In this document: positions 1-4,828 of the stretch, in pieces | Layout: every line of letters starts with the position of its first letter | Position numbering within the stretch: position 1 is the stretch's first letter | Origin: DASZKW01 sp035552775 | GTDB taxonomy: Bacteria; Actinomycetota; Acidimicrobiia; Acidimicrobiales; Palsa-688 | Assembly: GCA_035552775.1 (NCBI GenBank) | Contig: DASZKW010000110.1 | Span: forward strand, 1 to 9,021 | DNA: 9,021 bases | Direction of reading: 5' to 3' | Translations under genes and position numbers: made by a program | Notes under the pieces: model-generated | The model's database searches: none | The model's input: only the letters and a program-made list of their open reading frames with translations | What the model was told of the DNA's origin: nothing

Positions 1-109
1 CGGGGCGGCCGGCGGGGGCGGGGCGGCCGGCGGGGGCGGGGCGGCCGGCGGGGGCGGGGCGGCCGGCGGGGGCGGGGCGGCCGGCGGGGGCGGTGCGGCC
101 GGCGGGGGC
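1..109 (+). repeat. 18-bp coding tandem repeat, at least six copies
   Basis: The unit CGGGGCGGCCGGCGGGGG repeats six times head to tail from base 1. Only one change is visible: a G-to-T in the sixth copy, which is silent in the coding frame (GGG to GGT). Because the unit is a multiple of three, it adds Gly-Ala-Ala-Gly-Gly-Gly blocks to the membrane protein read from base 2. The array starts at the window edge, so the true copy number is unknown. Near-identity between copies suggests recent expansion by slippage or unequal crossing-over. Confidence 0.95.
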
Positions 110-493
110 GGGGGTCCGCACCATCTGCAGGGCGCCGGCGACCGCCTGGCCTTCCTCGACGACGGGATCGCCGTTCGCCCGCTGCACGAAGTGGTGTCGG
201 TGGGCGACCTCGTCCTGGCGGTGGGGGTCGTTGACGTCGCCGCCCACCTGCTCGTCGGGGTGGCGCCGCCGGCACACCGGGAGCGGCGCCGGCGCCGTTC
301 GGCCCGCCGGCGGCGCGCTGCGGGGGCAGCCATGCGCAAGGCCTTCGGGGGAGCCCGGCAGGGCCTGACGCGCTTGGTCGTGGCTGCCGGCGACGACGAG
401 ACCGGTCCCGATTCCTGGCTGGCGCCCGCCATCGTCCCCGCCGAGGTCCCCGCCCCGCTCGACGATGACATCGGGCCCATGGCGTCGCGATGA
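2..493 (+). CDS. DUF5317-type membrane protein, C-terminal part
   Basis: This is the 3' end of a gene that begins before the window; 163 residues are visible. The first 36 are a (GAAGGG)n repeat. A segment follows reading GDRLAFLDDGIAVRPL and then VVSVGDLVLAVGVVDVAAHL, which resembles the C-terminal signature of DUF5317 membrane proteins: a short 'LGD.I.VP' stretch, then 'SVGD(V/L)LLA.G' leading into the last membrane helix. An arginine-rich cluster (RERRRRR, then RRRR) directly after the helix fits a cytoplasmic tail by the positive-inside rule. The remaining roughly 60-residue tail is acidic and proline-rich and looks disordered. DUF5317 has no established function. The stop overlaps the next start as ATGA, so the glycosyltransferase is probably co-translated. 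The family call rests on a short match; the reading frame itself is secure. Confidence 0.62.
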   Translation, partial: GAAGGGGAAGGGGAAGGGGAAGGGGAAGGGGAAGGGGGPHHLQGAGDRLAFLDDGIAVRPLHEVVSVGDLVLAVGVVDVAAHLLVGVAPPAHRERRRRRSARRRRAAGAAMRKAFGGARQGLTRLVVAAGDDETGPDSWLAPAIVPAEVPAPLDDDIGPMASR

Positions 494-1644
494 CCGTGGC
501 CGCTGTCGTGTCGTTTCGCCTCGGGGGGCCCGATGGGGTTTCGATCGAGGCGGCCAAGTGGGCGTGGGCCTTGGAGCGGCTCGGCTACCAGGTCCGCACG
601 GTGGCCGGCGAGGGTCCTGTCAACGTCCGAATCGCCGGCCTCGCCCTCGACGGGGCAGCCGGTGGGACAGGCGAAGGGCGGCCGTTCACCACGGGCTCCC
701 GATTGGCGGACGAAGTGTCAGCCGCCCTGGCGGGAGCGGACCTGGCCGTGGTCGAGAACCTGTGCTCGCTGCCGCTGAACCCGGCTGCGTCGGCCGCGGT
801 GGCCGGCGCCCTGACCGGCCGGCCGGCGATCCTGCACCACCATGACCTGCCCTGGCAGCGGGAACGCTGGGTATCTTGGCCCCCCCCTCCCGACGATCCC
901 GCGTGGGTCCACGTGACCGTCAACGATCGCTCCCGCCGCGAGCTGGCCGCCCGGGGGATCGCTGCCACCACCGTCCGCAACGCCTTCGACGTGGCCCCAC
1001 CCCCGGGCGACCGCGAGGCCACCCGGGCCGCTCTCGGCCTCGCCGCCGGCGACCGACTGGTCCTCCAGCCCACCCGGGCCCTGGCCCGCAAGGGGGTGCC
1101 GGCCGGGTTGGCGCTGGCCGAGGCTCTCGGGGCGGCGTACTGGCTGCTCGGACCGGCCGAAGAGGGCTACGGCGAGCAGCTCGGCAGGCTCCTCGCCTCG
1201 GCGGCCGTACCTGTTCACCGGGGGCCCACCGCTCCCATGGAGGGCCACCTGGGCATAGAACACGCCTACGCCGCCTGCGACGTGGTGGCGTTCCCCTCAA
1301 CGTGGGAAGGCTTCGGCAACCCGCCCGTCGAAGCCGCCGTCCACCGCCGGCCCGCCGCAGTCGGGCACTACCCGGTCGCAGCCGAGCTGGTGGCCCTCGG
1401 GTTCCGATGGTTCGCCACCGACGACCCCGCACCCCTCGCCGCCTGGCTCGATACCCCCGACCCAGCGCTGCTCGACCACAATGCGGCCGTGGTGGGCCGC
1501 CATCTTGCCCTCGACGAACTGCCCGGACGCCTCCACCAGCTGATCACCGGGGCGGGATGGGCGCCGCCCCCGGTGTCACCGTCGCCCCCGGCGCTGCCTC
1601 CTCGCCACACGCCGGCGCGGGCGTCAGATTGTGCTTCAGCGTGA
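490..1644 (+). CDS. GT4-type glycosyltransferase (GT-B fold)
   Basis: A 384-residue protein likely to transfer a sugar from a nucleotide-sugar donor in the cytoplasm; acceptor and product are unknown. The N-terminus (SFRLGGPDGVSIEAAKWAWA, from residue 8) has the glycine-rich loop and helix typical of GT4 enzymes. It is followed by VVENLCSLPLNP (residues 87-98) and ILHHHDLPWQRERW (114-127). The C-terminal Rossmann domain has PTRALARKGVPAGLALAEAL (194-213), with a basic pair that in this family contacts the donor phosphates. Next comes FPSTWEGFGNPPVEAA (268-283), containing the E-x7-E motif of retaining GT-B enzymes at E273 and E281. The ATG overlaps the upstream stop as ATGA, so translation is probably coupled. 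The last 25 or so residues are proline- and alanine-rich and probably disordered. Length is normal for the family. Confidence 0.88.
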   Translation: MTVAAVVSFRLGGPDGVSIEAAKWAWALERLGYQVRTVAGEGPVNVRIAGLALDGAAGGTGEGRPFTTGSRLADEVSAALAGADLAVVENLCSLPLNPAASAAVAGALTGRPAILHHHDLPWQRERWVSWPPPPDDPAWVHVTVNDRSRRELAARGIAATTVRNAFDVAPPPGDREATRAALGLAAGDRLVLQPTRALARKGVPAGLALAEALGAAYWLLGPAEEGYGEQLGRLLASAAVPVHRGPTAPMEGHLGIEHAYAACDVVAFPSTWEGFGNPPVEAAVHRRPAAVGHYPVAAELVALGFRWFATDDPAPLAAWLDTPDPALLDHNAAVVGRHLALDELPGRLHQLITGAGWAPPPVSPSPPALPPRHTPARASDCASA

Positions 1645-1650
1645 AGGCCG

Positions 1651-1688
1651 GCCGGCGCCGGGCGGAACTATCCGGTAACGGCGCCGGC
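1651..1688 (+). terminator. GC-rich hairpin after the glycosyltransferase gene
   Basis: A perfect 10-bp inverted repeat, GCCGGCGCCG (1651-1660) and CGGCGCCGGC (1679-1688), begins six bases after the stop codon. Its 18-base loop contains a second small stem, CGGA-acta-TCCG (1663-1674). No T-tract follows, as is common for actinobacterial terminator-like hairpins. It probably ends or stabilises the transcript and separates it from tetR. Confidence 0.6.
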
Positions 1689-1785
1689 GAACTCGCGCCG
1701 CCAGTAGGCTCGTGCCCGCCCGCTGGGCCGGGGCAGGACGTATCGGCTCCGGAGGTCGGGTCGACACTCGGGGCGGCGCAGTTGC

Positions 1786-1859
1786 GGGTGGCCTCACCCT
1801 GGGGTTTTCGCCGTCGGCGTCGAGGGTCCCTGCCGAGAGGGACGAAACGTCTTTCCAGG
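1786..1859 (+). promoter_or_regulatory. Possible structured 5' leader of the tetR gene
   Basis: Several short complementary pairs are packed just upstream of tetR. They are CCTGG (1798-1802) with CCAGG (1855-1859), extendable by two G-T pairs and enclosing CGCC-gtc-GGCG (1809-1819) and GTCCCT-gccgag-AGGGAC (1826-1843). GACG-aaa-CGTC (1841-1851) overlaps the second stem and would compete with it. An outer GGGTG-gcct-CACCC hairpin (1786-1799) competes with the closing stem. The arrangement looks like a multi-branched leader RNA or attenuator ending about 13 bases before the ribosome-binding site. I do not recognise it as a known riboswitch class. The palindromic pieces could instead be DNA operators for the TetR protein itself. 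Confidence 0.35.
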
Positions 1860-1884
1860 CTCATGGGGAACGAAAGGAAGGACC

Positions 1885-2685
1885 GTGCCCGACACCATCG
1901 CATGTCAGGAGCCTGAGGAACCCGCGCTCGAGGGCCCACGCCCCCAGCGCCTACCGGCTGCGCGCCGCCGCGACCAGCTCCTCGACGTCGCGCTCGGGTT
2001 GTTCGGCGCCCACGGCTACCACGACACTTCCATGGAGGGCATTGCCGAATCCGCCGGCGTGACCAAGCCCGTGCTGTACCAGCACTTCCCGTCGAAGCGC
2101 CGGCTGTACCTCGAGCTGCTAGAGACGGTCGGGTCCGAGTTGACCGATGCGGTCACCTCGAGCGCGTCGGCGACCACGCCCTACCAACAGGTCCTCGCCG
2201 GCTTCCGGGCCTATTTTCGCTTCGTCGCCCGGCGCCCGAGTGCGTTCCGGCTCCTGTTCGGCAGCGGAGCCCGCCGCCGTGACGAGTTCGCCGACGCCGT
2301 CCGGGCTGTCGAGGACGATCTGGCTCGTACCATCGCCGGGTACATCGACGCCGGCCTCGACCCTGAGCACCGCGCCGTGCTCGGCTACGCAATCGTTGGG
2401 CTGGCCGAGGTGACGGGCCGCCAGTGGGCCAGCCAGCTCGATGCCGCCGGCGCCCGGCCGGCGCCGGACCAGCCGGCGGCGACCCAGGCGGCCGGGCAAG
2501 GCCGGCCGGCGACGCAAACAGCGGGGCGGGGCCGGCCGGCAACACAAACGGCGGGGCGGGGCCGGCCGGCGACGCAAACGGCGGGGCACGGCCTCGACCC
2601 GGCTGACGGCGACCGCTTGGCTCAGTGGTTGGCCGACCTGGCCTGGGCCGGCTTGCGCAGCCTGCCTCCGGCCCCGTCGCGTTAG
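1885..2685 (+). CDS. TetR/AcrR family regulator with repeat insert
   Basis: A 266-residue one-component transcriptional regulator, most likely a dimeric ligand-responsive repressor; ligand and targets are unknown. The DNA-binding domain spans about residues 25-80: QLLDVALGLFGAHGYHDTSM, then GIAESAGVTKPVLYQHFPSK, the classic TetR helix-turn-helix with its 'LYQHFPSK' end. Residues 100-185 form the helical ligand/dimerisation domain, and the last helix reads LAQWLADLAWAGLRSL (residues 245-260). Between them lies an unusual Gly/Arg/Pro/Thr/Gln-rich linker made of a 10-residue repeat (201-236). The GTG start was chosen because AAAGGAAGG (1873-1881) sits at a good distance upstream and the protein then has a normal N-terminal tail before the HTH. 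Neighbouring genes are either terminated upstream or convergent, so the regulated gene is not obvious; autoregulation through the leader palindromes is possible. Confidence 0.9.
   Translation: MPDTIACQEPEEPALEGPRPQRLPAARRRDQLLDVALGLFGAHGYHDTSMEGIAESAGVTKPVLYQHFPSKRRLYLELLETVGSELTDAVTSSASATTPYQQVLAGFRAYFRFVARRPSAFRLLFGSGARRRDEFADAVRAVEDDLARTIAGYIDAGLDPEHRAVLGYAIVGLAEVTGRQWASQLDAAGARPAPDQPAATQAAGQGRPATQTAGRGRPATQTAGRGRPATQTAGHGLDPADGDRLAQWLADLAWAGLRSLPPAPSR
2485..2592 (+). repeat. 30-bp coding tandem repeat in tetR, 3.6 copies
   Basis: Units start at 2485, 2515 and 2545, with a partial fourth unit from 2575. Each encodes Gln-Thr-Ala-Gly-Arg-Gly-Arg-Pro-Ala-Thr; the first unit has Ala and Gln at two of these positions. 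The second and third copies differ at only a few bases. The period is a multiple of three, so copy-number change keeps the frame. The array lies in the linker between the penultimate and last helices of the regulator. Confidence 0.92.
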
Positions 2686-2726
2686 CGGCCGCTGCAAACG
2701 CCGCAGCCCGGGCTCGTCATCTGCAC

Positions 2727-2769
2727 AACTCGACATCAAATACGCCGAACGGGCATTTCATGTCGAGTT
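2727..2769. terminator. Long inverted repeat between convergent genes
   Basis: AACTCGACAT (2727-2736) is the exact reverse complement of ATGTCGAGTT (2760-2769). After one C-C mismatch the stem continues with AAAT (2738-2741) against ATTT (2755-2758), giving 14 pairs around a 13-base loop that can itself partly pair. The sequence is AT-richer than its surroundings. It lies between tetR (plus) and the peroxiredoxin gene (minus), where a bidirectional terminator is expected, but no T-tract follows on either strand. A small dispersed repeat (REP/MITE-like) is the main alternative. Confidence 0.5.
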
Positions 2770-2840
2770 AGGTATAGCCCGCCACACATATGTACGCAGT
2801 AAAAGGCGCCGGCGCGGCAATGCTGCCGAGTTACGCCGAT

Positions 2841-2875
2841 CCTGGTCGCGCCAAAGCGTGCGAACGGCGACCGGG
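2841..2875 (-). terminator. Hairpin after the peroxiredoxin gene
   Basis: CCTGGTCGC (2841-2849) pairs with GCGACCGGG (2867-2875), nine pairs including one G-T. The loop contains CGT-GCGA-ACG (2857-2866), a small stem capped by a GNRA-type loop on the plus strand. The hairpin starts seven bases beyond the minus-strand stop codon at 2883, a typical position for a transcript end. No T-tract is present. Confidence 0.5.
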
Positions 2876-2882
2876 AAGCGGC

Positions 2883-3365
2883 TCAGACCTTTTCGAGGAC
2901 CTTCTCAACTGCTGAAACGTCGAGACCGAGACCATCCTCGACAGCCAGATCGGTGACCGTACCGTCCTCGATGATCGCGGCGTAGCGCTGGGAGCGCACC
3001 CCGAGCCCGCCACCGGACAGGTCGACCTCGAGACCGAGAGCACGAGTGAACTCGGCTGACCCGTCGGCGAGCATGACCACGGAGTCCCCCGCGCCGTGGG
3101 CCTGGCCCCATGCCTCCAAGACGAAGGCGTCGTTGACCGCCACGCATGCGACGGTGGACACGCCCTTGGCTTTCAGCTCGTCGGCGCGTAATACGAACCC
3201 GGGCAGGTGGTAGTCCGAGCATGTCGGCGTGAACGCCCCCGGCACCGCGAACAGCACGACCTTGCCGTGACCGAGGACGTCACCTGTCTGCACCGGCTTG
3301 GGGCCGTCGGGGGTTGGCGTCATCACCTTGACGTCAGGGATGCGGTCGCCGACTGCGATGGTCAT
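2883..3365 (-). CDS. Peroxiredoxin, Prx5/type II family
   Basis: A 160-residue cytosolic thiol peroxidase that would reduce hydrogen peroxide and alkyl hydroperoxides. The active-site loop VPGAFTPTCSDYHLPGF (residues 41-57) carries the peroxidatic cysteine C49, with Pro, Thr and Cys in the invariant PxxxTxxC arrangement. VACVAVNDAFV (72-82) and GVRSQRYA (122-129) match the Prx5 core; R124 is the likely active-site arginine. C74 lies 25 residues after C49, the spacing of the second cysteine in plant type II peroxiredoxins. The C-terminal resolving cysteine of mammalian Prx5 is absent: the corresponding segment reads GLGLDVSAVE. Start: AAGGAG lies just upstream of the ATG at 3365; a longer in-frame extension to 3407 has no such support. 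The gene follows the ferritin-like gene by 75 bases on the same strand and may be co-transcribed with it. Confidence 0.93.
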   Translation of the reverse strand: MTIAVGDRIPDVKVMTPTPDGPKPVQTGDVLGHGKVVLFAVPGAFTPTCSDYHLPGFVLRADELKAKGVSTVACVAVNDAFVLEAWGQAHGAGDSVVMLADGSAEFTRALGLEVDLSGGGLGVRSQRYAAIIEDGTVTDLAVEDGLGLDVSAVEKVLEKV

Positions 3366-3440
3366 CAGATCTCCTTGAATCGCGGCACCAGGCCGACCAG
3401 GGGTCACCCTACGGGCAGCGCCAGCTCCGGCGGCGCGAGC

Positions 3441-4232
3441 TCAGGCGGCGAGGGCGCCGGTGGCGGCCCGCTGGACCAGTTGTAGCCCCGACAAGCCCGG
3501 CAGCTTGGCGATACGGCGGTCGATGCGCGCCGCAGCAGCGGTGCCCTCGTCCGAGCCGAACAGGTAACTGATGACGAAATCTGTCTCCTCCGGTGGGCGC
3601 ACGCCGTGTCCGACCGGGCGCCAGAAGCGGTTGAGGGCCATGCGAACCAGGCGTTGGGTGGCGCGTGACGCGCCCAGGCGGCGTGCCCCTTCGCTCACGT
3701 AGAAGTCGATGTGGAGTCCCTCCTGGCGCATGATACGGCGGAGGAGCTCTCCGAGCACCGGGTGACCCGCCTTGCGGGCGAGGAGCCCGTAGCCGGCCTG
3801 GGTGGTGAACTCGTTGATCGCACCCCAGACCATGTGCACGGCAACCATGTCCGGTAGGAGGGCGGACCCGATCATGAACGACAGGGGTCGCCAGCGGTCC
3901 TTGCGGGAAAGTCCACGGCGCACGTCGGCGACCCGTTGGCGGCCGGATGGGCGCCCGTGGGCGGCGAGCACCTCGCCGATGGCCTCGCCGTGCCAGTGCT
4001 CCTCGTAGTTCCACGCGGTGAGAAAAGTGGTGACTGACGGGTCAGCGTGGGCGCTGGTCACCAGCGTGTCGCGCAGATAACAGATGGTGTGACTCTCGAT
4101 GTCGTGCATGTACTGGAGACAGCGAAGGATGCCGTCAGCGAGGGGGGCAGCGGTGAACGCCTCCCGGAGACCCAGGTCGTCCCACTTCAACCGGCCACCT
4201 CGCCGAACGTAGTCATCCACATCGAAGGCCAT
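3441..4232 (-). CDS. Ferritin-like di-iron protein
   Basis: A 263-residue, mainly helical soluble protein with the ligand pattern of the ferritin-like di-iron superfamily: E46 (YMHDIESHT), E78-x-x-H81 (NYEEHWHGE), E141 (GAINEFTTQAGY) and E171-x-x-H174 (RQEGLHIDFY). Four Glu and two His in two ExxH pairs about 90 residues apart are those of acyl-ACP desaturase and ribonucleotide-reductase-like carboxylate di-iron proteins. It would bind two irons and activate oxygen or peroxide. The substrate cannot be told from sequence; a fatty-acyl or aldehyde-type substrate is only a family-based guess. No clear Shine-Dalgarno precedes the ATG, but an AT-rich TTACGTAT ends seven bases before it, compatible with a leaderless transcript. 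The peroxiredoxin gene lies just downstream on the same strand. Confidence 0.78.
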   Translation of the reverse strand: MAFDVDDYVRRGGRLKWDDLGLREAFTAAPLADGILRCLQYMHDIESHTICYLRDTLVTSAHADPSVTTFLTAWNYEEHWHGEAIGEVLAAHGRPSGRQRVADVRRGLSRKDRWRPLSFMIGSALLPDMVAVHMVWGAINEFTTQAGYGLLARKAGHPVLGELLRRIMRQEGLHIDFYVSEGARRLGASRATQRLVRMALNRFWRPVGHGVRPPEETDFVISYLFGSDEGTAAAARIDRRIAKLPGLSGLQLVQRAATGALAA

Positions 4233-4269
4233 GACCGGGATACGTAATCAGAGTGACTCCCGGATGAAA

Positions 4270-4291
4270 TGGTCCAGTCCTCTAAGGACCA
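4270..4291 (-). terminator. Small hairpin after the exported-protein gene
   Basis: TGGTCC (4270-4275) and GGACCA (4286-4291) form a perfect six-pair stem with a 10-base loop, 12 bases beyond the minus-strand stop at 4304 and before the ferritin-like gene. It may terminate or attenuate transcription between the two minus-strand genes, or serve as an operator for the downstream gene. Confidence 0.35.
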
Positions 4292-4303
4292 GCTCGGATC
4301 CGC

Positions 4304-4795
4304 TCACCCGGCTGGCCTCACGAAACCTCCGGCCCTGGCGGCCGCCGCAGGAACGGTTTGGCACTCCTGGGCCGCAGCGGCGCCGTCCGTCTGCAAAGAA
4401 GCGCTGTCATGGTGGACCACATCGTCGGCCGCCGAGATCAGGTTGGCCCCCAACGTGGCCCACTTGGGCAACGGCCGCCCGGCGGCCTGGTCCTGCTTGG
4501 CTCCCGCCAGAAGGGCCTCGGCGCCTGTGACCAAGGCCTGGCCGGCGGCCTGGGGCACCGTCCCGGCGCTGGCGTCGGCCAAGTAGGTGGAGAAGGCCTG
4601 GCAGGCCCGGGCCGCAGATACGTCGGCGGCCGCCGCAGCGGCCGGCGCCGGCCGCGCTGGGGAGGACCGGACCGGGGAGGGCCGCGGCGCACCACCCCCG
4701 CCGGCGCCGAAACCGGCTGCGAGGCCGCCGGCGACCGCGAGCACGGCCAGGACAGCGACGACCATGGTGACCTGTCGGCGACGAGAGCGGGGCAC
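4304..4795 (-). CDS. Small exported two-cysteine protein, unknown function
   Basis: A 163-residue protein when started at the GTG at 4795. It opens with a basic patch (VPRSRRRQ, the V read as Met) and one hydrophobic segment (VTMVVAVLAVLAVAGGLAAG, residues 9-28). A Gly- and then Pro/Ala-rich linker follows to about residue 58. The remaining roughly 100-residue domain has only two cysteines, C65 (ARACQAF) and C145 (QECQTVP), well placed for one disulfide outside the cell. It is therefore probably a signal-anchored or secreted protein. I do not recognise a family. The start is uncertain: a strong GGGGAGG is ideally placed for an ATG at 4803 that is out of frame by one G in a G-run (see findings). 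The gene is divergent from the exporter gene with only 33 bases between starts. Its helical C-terminal half is alanine-rich. Confidence 0.62.
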   Translation of the reverse strand: MPRSRRRQVTMVVAVLAVLAVAGGLAAGFGAGGGGAPRPSPVRSSPARPAPAAAAAADVSAARACQAFSTYLADASAGTVPQAAGQALVTGAEALLAGAKQDQAAGRPLPKWATLGANLISAADDVVHHDSASLQTDGAAAAQECQTVPAAAARAGGFVRPAG

Positions 4796-4816
4796 GCCCC
4801 CATGATTGCCTCCCCG

Positions 4817-4822
4817 TAGACT
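4817..4822 (+). promoter_or_regulatory. Candidate -10 element of the exporter gene
   Basis: TAGACT fits the actinobacterial -10 consensus TANNNT and ends exactly six bases before the GTG at 4829. There is no Shine-Dalgarno between them. This is the expected geometry for a leaderless transcript starting at the GTG itself. No convincing -35 is visible, as is common in such promoters. Confidence 0.5.
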
Positions 4823-4828
4823 CTGAAG

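Noticed and set aside
1..109. CRISPR-like array
   Set aside because: Units are contiguous with no spacers, and the period is a multiple of three inside an open frame, so it is a coding minisatellite.
1826..1851. Possible c-di-GMP (GEMM) riboswitch, because of a GGGACG-AAA stretch
   Set aside because: The similarity is limited to a few bases and the other conserved GEMM elements are not seen.
876..1916. 346-codon plus-strand ORF overlapping the glycosyltransferase and tetR
   Set aside because: The translation is arginine- and proline-rich without motifs, and it overlaps two well-supported genes in other frames. Its tail from ATG 1863 is a 17-codon frame overlapping the tetR start; an upstream peptide is conceivable but unsupported.
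2684..2693. 10-bp palindrome AGCGGCCGCT at the tetR stop
   Set aside because: Simple GC palindromes are common by chance here; it has no loop and nothing ties it to a function.
2441..2956. 171-codon plus ORF across the tetR repeat and the following gap
   Set aside because: It is arginine-rich, out of frame with the TetR motifs, and runs into the antisense of the peroxiredoxin gene.
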